Below are positions 27,701-36,550 of a stretch of DNA of 64,000 nt, piece after piece. The notes below the pieces were generated by a model. That model ran no database searches. It worked only from the letters and a program-made list of their open reading frames with translations, and was not told the DNA's origin. Numbering within the stretch: position 1 is the stretch's first letter; every line of letters starts with the position of its first letter. Source of the DNA: Nocardia terpenica (GTDB lineage Bacteria > Actinomycetota > Actinomycetes > Mycobacteriales > Mycobacteriaceae); contig NZ_JABMCZ010000001.1 in the NCBI RefSeq assembly GCF_013186535.1, positions 1,550,001-1,614,000 of the forward strand, read 5' to 3'. Both the position numbers and the translations under genes were made by a program.

Positions 27701-28016
27701 GAACAGCAGCTACACCGGTGAACCCCTTGCCGCCGAGGAGATGCGCGAATGGGTGGACGCGAGCGTGGACCGCGTGCTGGCGCTGGGCGGCCGCCGCATT
27801 CTGGAGATCGGCTGTGGTACCGGCCTGCTGGCGCTGCGGCTGGCATCGCATGCGCAGGAGTACGTCGGCGTCGACTTCTCCGCGGAGACACTACGCGCGA
27901 GACCGCGCTCGGCGCCTACGCGCACCAGGATCTGCCTTTCGAGCGGCTGGTCGAAGAACTCGCGCCGGAACGCGAGCTGTCCCGTAACCCCTTGGTGCAG
28001 GTCATCTTTCAACTGA
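24729..28016 (+). CDS. NRPS module C-A with embedded N-methyltransferase, truncated by frameshift
   Basis: The start is GTG 24729, six bases after GGAG, matching the arrangement of the homologous gene at 31357. Order: short N-terminal segment; condensation domain (HHIVSDG near residue 172); adenylation domain with FTSGSTGRPKG (near 649), NLYGPTE, GELYIGG, YRTGD and the A8 motif VRGFRIEPGEIES; then a methyltransferase inserted after A8, as in N-methylating modules (GWNSSYTG, LEIGCGTG near 1024). At 27892/27893 the methyltransferase breaks off and the frame runs 41 codons through out-of-frame condensation-domain sequence to 28016. A9-A10 and the carrier domain are missing. My reading of the substrate code is D-S-K-D-L-G-L-V-D-K, closest to Glu codes. 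As it stands the module cannot work. Confidence 0.85.
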   Translation: MSGSAESSIASRRRLLVERMLAAGGSPGGGGTIGRADRSGALPVSFAQQRLWFLDQLVPGNPFYNMPVSFRLRGSVDAGALDRAVRELMVRHEVFRTALVSAGGEPRQVVGEPPVGSVLPVVDLSGAIDPLARARESARAEGRRPFDLSVGPLLRACLMRLADDDHVLLLTMHHIVSDGWSIGVLLRELNTLYKAFAAGEPSPLPPLPVQYADFAVWQRDWLSGPVLEEQLGYWRDRLDGLAPLELPLDRPRPAVASFDGGAHSFSLSAELSERLRALSRRYQVSLFMTLMAAFQALLSRYGGNADFAVGVPIAGRVRPELEQLIGFFVNTLVMRADCAGDPTFEELLTRTRETALGAYAHQDLPFERLVEELAPERDLSRNPLVQTTFQLINTPREDIRIGATTEDEFDVDADIVRFDLELHMIEQGEQLEGAFIYARDLFDAVTVRVLAERFVAILETVVGDVGVRLSELPMVVGGEWTDLVELRNRTAMELPGAATVVSLLEQWADRTPDAEAVVCEQQRLSYAELDAWANGVAWRLRDAGVGPETVVGICVERGVAAIVAIVAVLKAGGAYLPLDPGHPADRIAQALTDTGAAILLTDTESGAFSASIVDSMPGLRRVDVERPGSGERSDRPMVEIRPGNAAYVIFTSGSTGRPKGVVVEHRSLSNLCAFLSGGIYPDAGVSRSTVGLFASLVFDSSVKQLLPMMCGHVLHVIPESVRRDTRELVSYVRRGGIDIMDATPSLARVLIDDGLLDGETVPRVLLGGEAVDQQLWDRLADTAGASYNLYGPTECTVDTTWAAIESGCSPSIGVPVGNSRVYVLDRSGNIAPIGVVGELYIGGAGVARGYVGRGGATADRFVPDPFGPPGSRLYRTGDAVRWTRSGVLEFVGRLDDQVKVRGFRIEPGEIESALTGYPIVNDAAVLAREDTPGDIRLVAYVVPAESGANDETPHHTETLAGDQVADWRMIFDDVQGSERAAADGGFNVSGWNSSYTGEPLAAEEMREWVDASVDRVLALGGRRILEIGCGTGLLALRLASHAQEYVGVDFSAETLRARPRSAPTRTRICLSSGWSKNSRRNASCPVTPWCRSSFN

Positions 28017-31000
28017 TGAATGCGCCCCGCGAGGAGTTGACACTCGCCGGAACGAAGGCCGAGACCTTCGACGTCGAATCCAATATCGTGCGATTCGACC
28101 TGGAACTGCACATGATCGAGCAGGGCGAACAGCTGGCCGGGGTATTCGTCTACGCCCGAGATCTGTTCGATGCGGCGACGATCGAGGTCATGCACGACCG
28201 GTTCGTCAAGGTGCTCGAAGCCATCGTCGGTGATGTGAGCGTGCGGCTGTCGGAGCTTCCCGTGGTCACGGGCGCCGAGTGGACAGATATTGTGGTGGAA
28301 CGCAATCGGACCGCCGTGGAGCTGCCGAAGACGACCGTGGTGGCGCTGTTCGAGAAGCAGGCCGACAGCGCGCCGGATGCCGTGGCCGTGGTGTGCGGCG
28401 ACCAGCGGCTGTCGTATCGCGAGCTGGATGCCTGGGCCGACCGGGTGGCGTGGCGGCTGCGGGATGCGGGCGTGGGCACCGAAACCATTGTGGGCGTCTG
28501 TCTTCCGCGCGGCACCGCGGCGATTGCGGCGATCCTGGGCGTGCTCAAGGCCGGTGGCGCGTACCTGCCGCTGGACCCGGGGCATCCCACCGATCGGATC
28601 GCGCAGGCGCTCACCGACACCGACGCACGCGTGGTGCTCACCGATTCGTCGACCTCGTCCGTGCTGCCGGGGCGCGAGTCGATCGATATCGGCGAGCTCG
28701 AACGCGGCGCGGATCGGGGTCGGCTCGCGCTCACGGCCGAACCCGGGAACGCGGCGTATGTGATGTACACGTCGGGCTCCACCGGCCGTCCGAAAGGCGT
28801 TGCGATCGAACATCGCTCGATCCTGCGATTGATCTGGGACGCGAACTACGCGAACCTGGGCGACGACGTGGTGATGCTGCAGGCCGCGCCGCTGGCATTC
28901 GACGCCTCCACCTTCGAGATCTGGGGCCCGCTGGCACACGGCGGAAGCTGCGTGGTGTCGCAGGAACGGGTTCCCTCCGCGGCCGGTCTTCGTGAGCTGT
29001 TCGACCGTGCCGCAGTGACGACCGCGTGGCTGACCTCGGCCATGTTCAACGCGCTCAGCGATTCGGACCCGACGGTGTTCGCGGGACTGAAACAACTGCT
29101 GGTGGGTGGCGAAGCACTGTCTCCGGATCATGTGGCGCGCGTGGGCCGCGCCGTCCCGGCGCTGCAACTGATCAATGGCTACGGCCCGACCGAATGCACC
29201 ACATTCAGCTGCTGCGGGCCGATCTCGATCGATGACCTCGACAGCTCCCGGCCCGTCGCCATCGGCGGGCCGATCTCGAATTCACAGGCGTATGTGCTGG
29301 ACGGGTTCGGGAATGTGGTTCCGGTGGGCGTGGCCGGGGAGCTGTATATCGGTGGGGCGGGCGTCGCTCGCGGGTACGTGGGTCGGGGTGGTCCGACCGC
29401 GGACCGTTTCGTGCCGAACCCGTTCGGGCCGCCCGGCTCTCGGTTGTATCGGACCGGTGACGCGGTGCGGTGGACGCGGTCGGGTGTGCTGGAGTTCGTC
29501 GGGCGACTCGACGATCAGGTGAAGGTGCGGGGCTTCCGGATCGAGCCGGGCGAGATCGAAGCCGCGCTCACCGGTCACGACGGGGTGGCCGAGGCCGCGG
29601 TGGTGGCGCGCGAGGACTCCCCGGGCGACCTGCGGCTGGTGGCCTATATCGTGCCCGACACCGACGCCGAGACCGGTATCGATGTGGCGGACGGGGCCGA
29701 GGAGCTGGCCGGTGACCAGGTGGCGGACTGGCGGTCGATCTTCGATGACGTGCAGGGACAGTGGGGCGGCGACATCGATGGCGGCTTCAATGTGTCGGGC
29801 TGGAACAGCAGCTACACCGGCGAACCCATTCCCGCCGAGGAGATGCGGGAATGGGTGCAGGCGAGTGTGGACCGCATCTCGGCGCTGGGCGGCCGCAGAA
29901 TCCTGGAAATCGGCTGCGGCACAGGCTTGCTGATGTCGCGGCTGGCGTCGCGGGCGGACGAGTACGTCGGCGTCGACTTCTCGGCCGAGACACTGGCCGG
30001 GCTGCAACAGGTGCTCGACGAACACGACCTGAGCCAGGTGCGGCTGCTGTGCCGGGAAGCCGCCGATCTGGGTGATCTGCCCGAGGGCGGGTTCGATGTG
30101 GTGGTCATCAATTCGGTGGCCCAGTACTTCCCGGACCAGGAGTATCTGATGCGGGTCCTGCGGGAGGCGACCCGGCTGGCAGTGGGCGGCGGACACGTCC
30201 TCGTCGGCGACGTGCGGAACCTTCGGGTGCTGGAGGATTTCCACACGCGGGTGCAGGCCGCCAAGCGCGGTGACGCGGCGGTGTCGGCGCAAGAGGTGGC
30301 GTGGGGAGTCGCCGAGGAAACCGAATTGCTGATCGACCCGGCATTCTTCACCGAGCTACCGCGGACGCTTCCGGAAATCGTTGCGGTGCAGGTGATGCCG
30401 CGACGCGGGCGATTCGCCAACGAGATGTCGCAGTACCGGTACGAGGCGGTGCTGCGCGTCGGCGAGCCGGTCGCCGGGACCGCGGTCGGGCGGTGGCTGG
30501 AATGGTCCGAGCCGGAATCGTCGCTGGAGTGGCTGGCCGGGCAGCTGACCGGCGCGGGTGTGATCGGCGTGCGAGCGGTACCGAATGCGCGTATGCACCG
30601 GGTCGTTTCGGGTGCGGTGCACCCCGAGGATCTGTACGAGCTGGCCGCCGAGCACGGCTACCGGGCCGTCCTGAGCTGGGCCGACACCGACCGGCACGGC
30701 CGCTTCGACGCCGCATTCGTTCCCGCGACCGAACCCGATTCCGCGCGGATGCCGTGGATCGAGTTCCCGGTGGCCTCGGCGCGGCCGACCGGCCTGATGA
30801 ACGACCCGTTGCGCGGGCGACGACTCCAGCAGCATCGCCGGACCTTACCGCCGGTACTGCGCGAGTATCTGTCGGATCGCCTGCCCGAGTACATGATTCC
30901 GTCGAGCTTCGTGGTGCTGGACGCGCTTCCGTTGACCGCCAACGGCAAACTGGATCGGCGAGCCCTGCCCGCCCCGGAGGGACGGCGTGCCCTGCGGGCG

Positions 31001-31324
31001 GAACTGGTGGAGCCGCGCAATCCGGACGAGGAGACCCTGGCGGGGATCTGGCGCGCGGTACTGAGCCTGGACCGGGTGGGTGTGTTCGACAATTTCTTCG
31101 AGCTGGGCGGTCATTCGCTGCTGGCGACCCAGGTGGTCACCCGGGCATCGGAGGCGTTCGATGTGCAATTGCCGGTTCGCATCATGTTCGACACCCCCAC
31201 CATCGCCGAGCTCGCCGAGCGGATCGCGGAGTCGATTGTCGAACGGCGACAACAGATCACCGATGCCGTGTCGAATATGAGCGACGAAGAAGTCGAGCGC
31301 CTGCTTCGTGAATACGATGCGTAA
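27893..31324 (+). CDS. NRPS module: partial C, A with embedded N-methyltransferase, T (5' truncated)
   Basis: 1143 in-frame residues beginning TRETALGAYAHQDL, the second half of a condensation domain; the half with HHxxxDG is absent. Next comes an adenylation domain (YTSGSTGRPKG, NGYGPTE, YRTGD), an N-methyltransferase inserted after A8 (GWNSSYTG, LEIGCGTG at about 29903), the A10 motif TANGKLDRRAL, and a carrier domain with LGGHSLLA at about 31105-31120. Substrate code by eye: D-A-F-W-L-G-G-T-F-K, a Val code. There is no credible start codon or ribosome site for this frame, so it should be the continuation of the gene at 24729 in another reading frame. Confidence 0.82.
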   Translation, partial: TRETALGAYAHQDLPFERLVEELAPERELSRNPLVQVIFQLMNAPREELTLAGTKAETFDVESNIVRFDLELHMIEQGEQLAGVFVYARDLFDAATIEVMHDRFVKVLEAIVGDVSVRLSELPVVTGAEWTDIVVERNRTAVELPKTTVVALFEKQADSAPDAVAVVCGDQRLSYRELDAWADRVAWRLRDAGVGTETIVGVCLPRGTAAIAAILGVLKAGGAYLPLDPGHPTDRIAQALTDTDARVVLTDSSTSSVLPGRESIDIGELERGADRGRLALTAEPGNAAYVMYTSGSTGRPKGVAIEHRSILRLIWDANYANLGDDVVMLQAAPLAFDASTFEIWGPLAHGGSCVVSQERVPSAAGLRELFDRAAVTTAWLTSAMFNALSDSDPTVFAGLKQLLVGGEALSPDHVARVGRAVPALQLINGYGPTECTTFSCCGPISIDDLDSSRPVAIGGPISNSQAYVLDGFGNVVPVGVAGELYIGGAGVARGYVGRGGPTADRFVPNPFGPPGSRLYRTGDAVRWTRSGVLEFVGRLDDQVKVRGFRIEPGEIEAALTGHDGVAEAAVVAREDSPGDLRLVAYIVPDTDAETGIDVADGAEELAGDQVADWRSIFDDVQGQWGGDIDGGFNVSGWNSSYTGEPIPAEEMREWVQASVDRISALGGRRILEIGCGTGLLMSRLASRADEYVGVDFSAETLAGLQQVLDEHDLSQVRLLCREAADLGDLPEGGFDVVVINSVAQYFPDQEYLMRVLREATRLAVGGGHVLVGDVRNLRVLEDFHTRVQAAKRGDAAVSAQEVAWGVAEETELLIDPAFFTELPRTLPEIVAVQVMPRRGRFANEMSQYRYEAVLRVGEPVAGTAVGRWLEWSEPESSLEWLAGQLTGAGVIGVRAVPNARMHRVVSGAVHPEDLYELAAEHGYRAVLSWADTDRHGRFDAAFVPATEPDSARMPWIEFPVASARPTGLMNDPLRGRRLQQHRRTLPPVLREYLSDRLPEYMIPSSFVVLDALPLTANGKLDRRALPAPEGRRALRAELVEPRNPDEETLAGIWRAVLSLDRVGVFDNFFELGGHSLLATQVVTRASEAFDVQLPVRIMFDTPTIAELAERIAESIVERRQQITDAVSNMSDEEVERLLREYDA

Positions 31325-31356
31325 CCCGCGATCCCTCGATGTGGATGGAGCATACT

Positions 31357-34300
31357 GTGGCCGATTCGATTGAGAGCTCGCGTCGTCGGTTGCTGGTGGA
31401 GCGAATGCTGGCGGGCAAGGGCGGATCCGGAAAAGACCGGGCGATCGGCCGGGCGGATCGGTCGGGTGCGCTACCGGTTTCGTTCGCACAGCAGCGCCTG
31501 TGGTTCCTGGACCAGCTGGTGCCGGGGAATTCGTTCTACAACATGCCGTTCTCGTATCGGTTGCGGGGCCCGGTGAACGTGGACGCCGTGGATCGAGCCG
31601 TGCGGGAGATCGTGGCGCGGCACGAGGTGTTGCGGACGGTGCTGGTGAGCGTGGCCGGTGAGCCGCGTCAGGTGGTGGGCGAGCCGCCGACGGAGTCCCT
31701 GCTGGCGGTGGTGGACGTGTCGGATTCGGGCGATCCGGTGCAGCGGGCGCGGGTTGTGGCGCGGGAGGAGGCGCGGCGGTCGTTCGATCTGTCGACGGGC
31801 CCGTTGCTGCGGTCGTGTCTGGTGCGGTTGGCCGACGACGACCACGTGCTGTTGTTGACGATGCATCACGTCGTGTCCGACGGGTGGTCGATCGGTGTGC
31901 TCGTGCGCGAGTTCAACGCGCTGTACGACGCGTATTCGGCGGGGGAGGAGTCGCCGTTGTCGCCGTTGTCGGTGCAGTATGCGGATTTTGCGGTGTGGCA
32001 GCGGGATTGGTTGTCGGGGGTGGTGCTCGAGGAGCAGTTGGGGTATTGGCGGGATCGGTTGGAGGGGTTGGTTCCGCTGGAGTTGCCGTTGGATCGGCCA
32101 CGCCCGGCCGTCGCCAGTTTCGATGGCGGCGCGCACGTCTTCGCGCTGTCGGCGGAGCTGAGCGAGCGGCTGCGCACGCTGAGCCGCCGATACCAGGTCT
32201 CGCTGTTCATGACACTGTTGGCCGCATTCCAGGCGTTGCTCAGCCGTTACGGCGGCGGCGAGGATTTCGCGGTGGGCGTTCCGATCGCCGGGCGGGTGCG
32301 GCCGGAACTCGAGGAGCTGATCGGGTTCTTCGTCAACACCTTGGTGATGCGGGCGGACTGTGCGGGTGATCCGACGTTCGAGGAACTGTTGACGCGCACG
32401 CGCGAGACTGCGCTCGGTGCCTACGCGCACCAGGATCTGCCGTTCGAACGGCTGGTGGAGGAACTGGCACCGGAACGGGATCTCTCCCGTAATCCCCTGG
32501 TGCAGACCACCTTCCAATTGATGAACGCACCCCGTGAAGATCTCCGGATGTCCAGCACCGAGACGGAACTGTTCGGAGTGAGCACCAGCATCGTCCGATT
32601 CGATCTCGAACTGCATATGTACGAACACGCCGATGAACTCGTCGGTCGCCTGGTCTACGCGCGGGACCTGTTCGATGCGGTGACGGTGCAGATGCTGGCC
32701 GAGCGGTTCGTGGGAATCGTGCAGGCCGTGGTCGCGGATGTGAGTGTGCGATTGTCGGCGCTGCCCGTGGTGGCGGGTGCCGAATGGACCGATGTTGTGG
32801 TGGAACGTAATCGGACCGCCGTGGGGTCGCCGGAGACGGGGACCGTGGTGTCGCTGCTCGAGGGCTGGGCGGATCGTGCACCGGATGCCGTGGCGGTGGT
32901 GTGCGGCCAGCGACGGTTGTCCTATCGCGAGCTGGATGCCTGGGCCAATGGGGTGGCGTGGCGGTTGCGGGACGCGGGTGTGGGTCCGGAGACCGTCGTC
33001 GGCGTGTGTGTCGAGCGCGGTGTCGCGGCGATTGTGGCCATCGTGGCCGTCCTGAAGGCCGGTGGCGCGTACCTGCCGCTGGACCCGGCGTACCCCACCG
33101 ATCGGCTGGCCGGGATTCTCGCCGATGTCGCGGTGCCGGTCGTGGTGACCGATTCGTCGACCTCATCGGTGGTGCCGGTTGCCGCGGGGGTCGGGCTCGT
33201 CGATGTCGGCGAGTTCGAACACGCGTCGGACCGGGGTCGGCTCGCCCCGACCGCCGGGCCGGAGAACATGGCGTATGTCATCTATACCTCCGGTTCCACC
33301 GGGCGGCCGAAAGGTGTTGTGGTCGAACACCATTCGCTGTCGAATCTCGGTTCGTTCCTCGCGAGTATCTATCCGGATGCCGGGGTGTCGCGGTCGACGG
33401 TGGGTTTGTTCGCGTCGCTGGTCTTCGATTCCTCGGTGAAGCAGCTGCTGCCCATGATGTGCGGGCATGTGCTGCACGTGATTCCGGAATCGGTGCGGCG
33501 CGACGCCCGCGAACTGGTCGACTACGTGCGCGACCACGGGATCGACATGGTCGATGCGACACCGTCGTTGGCGCGGTTGCTGGTGGACGAGGGCCTGCTC
33601 GACGGTGCGGCCGGTTCGGCGCCGCGAGTGCTGCTCGGCGGTGAGGCGGTGGATCAACAGCTGTGGGACCGGTTGGCGGGCCATGCCGGGGTCTCCTACA
33701 ACCTGTACGGACCGACGGAGTGCACGGTGGATACCACCTGGTCCGCAATCGAGTCGGGTCGTTCGCCGTCGATCGGTGTGCCGGTGGGCAATTCGCGGGT
33801 GTATGTGCTGGACGGGTTCGGGAATGTGGCCCCGGTGGGCGTGATGGGGGAGCTGTATATCGGCGGTGCGGGGGTGGCCCGGGGTTATGTGGCTCGTGGC
33901 GGTCCGACGGCGGATCGGTTCGTGCCCGACCCGTTCGGGCCGCCCGGGTCGCGGTTGTACCGCACCGGGGATGCGGTCCGGTGGACGCGCTCGGGTGTCC
34001 TGGAGTTCGTCGGGCGACTCGACGATCAGGTGAAGGTCCGTGGGTTCCGGATCGAGCCGGGAGAGGTCGAGGCGGCGCTGACCAGCCATACCGGGGTCGC
34101 CGAAGCGGCGGTGGTGGCGCGGGAGGACGCGCCGGGAGATGTGCGACTGGTGGCCTACCTGGTGCCCGGCGAGAATGCCGCCGTCCCGGACGGGGGCGAC
34201 GGCGAGACCATCATCGATGCGGCGGATGGTCTGGCCGGTGAGCAGGTGGCCGATTGGCGGTCGATCTTCGATGACGTTCAGGGCGAGTGGGGCAGCGGCA

Positions 34301-36540
34301 TCGACGGTGGCTTCAATGTGTCGGGGTGGAACAGCAGCTACACCGGCGAACCCCTTGCCGCCGAGGAGATGCGGGAATGGGTGGACGCGAGCGTGGACCG
34401 CGTGCGGGCACTGGGTGGCCGCAGGATCGTGGAAATCGGGTGCGGCACAGGGCTGCTGCTGTCGCGGCTGGCGACGGAGGCGGAGGAGTACGTCGGCGTC
34501 GACTTCTCGGCGGAGACCCTGGCAGGATTGCGGTCGGCGTTGGATCAGCGCGGCCTACAGCGGGTGCGGTTGCTGTGCCGGGAGGCCGCCGATCTGGGCG
34601 ACCTGCCCGAGGGCGGGTTCGATGTGGTGATCATCAACTCGGTGGCCCAGTACTTCCCCGACCGGGATTACCTCGTACGGGTGTTGCAGGGGGCGACACG
34701 GCTGGTCGCGGGCGGCGGGCAGATCCTGGTCGGCGATGTGCGGAACCTGCGGATACTGGAGGATTTCCACACTCGGGTGCGACTCGCCCAGGGAAGTGGT
34801 GCCGCGGCACCGGCGTTCGAGGTGGCGCGGGGGATGGCCGAGGAGACGGAGTTGGTTATCGATCCGGTGTTTTTCACGGGTCTGCCGGAGGTGTTGCCGG
34901 AGGTGACGCGGGTGCAGGTGATGCCGCGTCGGGGGCGGTTCGCCAATGAGATGTCGCAGTACCGGTACGAGGCGGTGCTCCAGGTCGGTGCGTCGGTCCC
35001 GGAGATCACGGTCGGGCACTGGCTGGAATGGACCCCGGCATCGTCACTGGACCGGCTGGCCGCGCAGCTCACCGGCACGGGTGCGGTCGGGGTGCGGGCG
35101 ATACCGAATGCCCGCATCCATCGGTCGATTCCAGGTGCGGTGCATCCTGAAGATGTGCACGATCTGGCTGTGACACATGGTTATCGGGCGGTACTGAGCT
35201 GGGCCGACACCGACGACAAGGGCCGATTCGACGCCGCATTCGTGCCCGTGACCGGCCCCGGCGACAAGCCGCACCCGGCGGGCATGCCGTGGATCGACTT
35301 CCCGACGCCGTCCACGCGGCCGGTGCGGCTGGTGAACGACCCACTGCGCGGACGCCGACTCCAGCAGCAGCGGCGCGACCTGCCGCCGACCCTGCGCGAA
35401 TACCTGTCGGAACGACTGCCCGAGTACATGATCCCGTCGACATTCGTGGTCCTGCACGCCCTTCCGCTGACCACCAATGGAAAGCTCGATCGCCGCGCCC
35501 TGCCCGTGCGCGACAACGCGACCGGCAGCGGTTACCGCGCCCCGTCGACACCGACCGAGGAAGTGTTGGCGGGCCTGTTCGTGGACCTGCTGGGAGTCGA
35601 TCGCCCCGGCGTCGACGACAACTTCTTCGCACTCGGCGGAAACTCGCTGCTGGCAATGCGTTTGATCGCCGCGATACAGCGATCGTTCGGCACGGGAATG
35701 GCGGCCCGTGCGATCTTCGAGGAGCCGACCGTGGCGGGCCTGGCGCGCCTGGTCGAAACCGGCCTCACCACCCTGCCCGACCTCGAGCCCCTGGTGCAGG
35801 TGCGCGACGGCATCGGCAACCCGGTGTTCTGCATACATCCGCACAGCATCATGCCGTGGCGGTGGCGTGAGCTCGGCGAGTACACGCGGCGCCCCGTCCA
35901 CGTCGTGCGGCTGGCCTTCACCGGTGACGATGCGCTGCCGGAGTCGCTCACCGCGGCGGCCGAAGACTATGCGGACCGGATCGTCAAGATTCAACCCGAA
36001 GGACCCTACGACCTCATCGGATGGTCGTTCGGCGGCCGCGTCGCGCACGAGATAGCGAATGTCCTTCAGGGGCGCGACCTTTCGGTACGGCGACTGATCA
36101 TGCTGGATACCCGCCTCACCACCGATGTCGCCGAGATCGAGGCCGCGATGTTCAAGTCGGCGGTCCTGCGGGAAATCCTGTCCGACAGCGGAGTCGATTC
36201 CTCCGCGGTCCCCGATCCACTGAGCCAGGAGGCCGCCGTCGCGCTGGCGGACGGGCGCGATATTCCCCTGCCGCAGGACTGGTATCTGGATCTGCTGGTC
36301 GAGGCCGTGCGCATGAACCGCCAACTCGCCGCCGGGCACACACCCGGGGCATTTCGCGGGGACCTGCATATGATCACCACCCCGCACAGCCGCCACCGGT
36401 TCCGGCCGTCGCACGGATGGCGGCCCTATATCGGCGGGAACGTCGAGGAAATCGTCGTGAACTGTTCCCATTTCACGATGCTCCGGCCGGAATCGTTGCG
36501 GGAGTACGGCGAATTCCTCGAAACGGTACTGGGCGATTGA
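31357..36540 (+). CDS. Terminal NRPS: C-A(N-MT)-T-TE
   Basis: 1727 residues from GTG 31357, six bases after GGAG. Domains in order: C (HHVVSDG near 170), A (YTSGSTGRPKG near 642, NLYGPTE, YRTGD, A8 VRGFRIEPGEVE), inserted N-methyltransferase (VEIGCGTG near 1025), A10 (TTNGKLDRRAL), T (LGGNSLLAMR near 1428) and a type I thioesterase (GWSFGG near 1555). Substrate code D-S-K-D-L-G-L-V-D-K is identical to the first module and Glu-like. Much of C, A and MT is nearly identical to the preceding gene, showing recent module duplication or conversion. It completes and releases the peptide. Confidence 0.93.
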   Translation: MADSIESSRRRLLVERMLAGKGGSGKDRAIGRADRSGALPVSFAQQRLWFLDQLVPGNSFYNMPFSYRLRGPVNVDAVDRAVREIVARHEVLRTVLVSVAGEPRQVVGEPPTESLLAVVDVSDSGDPVQRARVVAREEARRSFDLSTGPLLRSCLVRLADDDHVLLLTMHHVVSDGWSIGVLVREFNALYDAYSAGEESPLSPLSVQYADFAVWQRDWLSGVVLEEQLGYWRDRLEGLVPLELPLDRPRPAVASFDGGAHVFALSAELSERLRTLSRRYQVSLFMTLLAAFQALLSRYGGGEDFAVGVPIAGRVRPELEELIGFFVNTLVMRADCAGDPTFEELLTRTRETALGAYAHQDLPFERLVEELAPERDLSRNPLVQTTFQLMNAPREDLRMSSTETELFGVSTSIVRFDLELHMYEHADELVGRLVYARDLFDAVTVQMLAERFVGIVQAVVADVSVRLSALPVVAGAEWTDVVVERNRTAVGSPETGTVVSLLEGWADRAPDAVAVVCGQRRLSYRELDAWANGVAWRLRDAGVGPETVVGVCVERGVAAIVAIVAVLKAGGAYLPLDPAYPTDRLAGILADVAVPVVVTDSSTSSVVPVAAGVGLVDVGEFEHASDRGRLAPTAGPENMAYVIYTSGSTGRPKGVVVEHHSLSNLGSFLASIYPDAGVSRSTVGLFASLVFDSSVKQLLPMMCGHVLHVIPESVRRDARELVDYVRDHGIDMVDATPSLARLLVDEGLLDGAAGSAPRVLLGGEAVDQQLWDRLAGHAGVSYNLYGPTECTVDTTWSAIESGRSPSIGVPVGNSRVYVLDGFGNVAPVGVMGELYIGGAGVARGYVARGGPTADRFVPDPFGPPGSRLYRTGDAVRWTRSGVLEFVGRLDDQVKVRGFRIEPGEVEAALTSHTGVAEAAVVAREDAPGDVRLVAYLVPGENAAVPDGGDGETIIDAADGLAGEQVADWRSIFDDVQGEWGSGIDGGFNVSGWNSSYTGEPLAAEEMREWVDASVDRVRALGGRRIVEIGCGTGLLLSRLATEAEEYVGVDFSAETLAGLRSALDQRGLQRVRLLCREAADLGDLPEGGFDVVIINSVAQYFPDRDYLVRVLQGATRLVAGGGQILVGDVRNLRILEDFHTRVRLAQGSGAAAPAFEVARGMAEETELVIDPVFFTGLPEVLPEVTRVQVMPRRGRFANEMSQYRYEAVLQVGASVPEITVGHWLEWTPASSLDRLAAQLTGTGAVGVRAIPNARIHRSIPGAVHPEDVHDLAVTHGYRAVLSWADTDDKGRFDAAFVPVTGPGDKPHPAGMPWIDFPTPSTRPVRLVNDPLRGRRLQQQRRDLPPTLREYLSERLPEYMIPSTFVVLHALPLTTNGKLDRRALPVRDNATGSGYRAPSTPTEEVLAGLFVDLLGVDRPGVDDNFFALGGNSLLAMRLIAAIQRSFGTGMAARAIFEEPTVAGLARLVETGLTTLPDLEPLVQVRDGIGNPVFCIHPHSIMPWRWRELGEYTRRPVHVVRLAFTGDDALPESLTAAAEDYADRIVKIQPEGPYDLIGWSFGGRVAHEIANVLQGRDLSVRRLIMLDTRLTTDVAEIEAAMFKSAVLREILSDSGVDSSAVPDPLSQEAAVALADGRDIPLPQDWYLDLLVEAVRMNRQLAAGHTPGAFRGDLHMITTPHSRHRFRPSHGWRPYIGGNVEEIVVNCSHFTMLRPESLREYGEFLETVLGD

Positions 36541-36550
36541 GGACGCGCCG

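Noticed and set aside
31105..31324. Separate carrier protein gene
   Set aside because: Continuous with the A domain upstream and without its own start or ribosome site; it is the T domain of the module.
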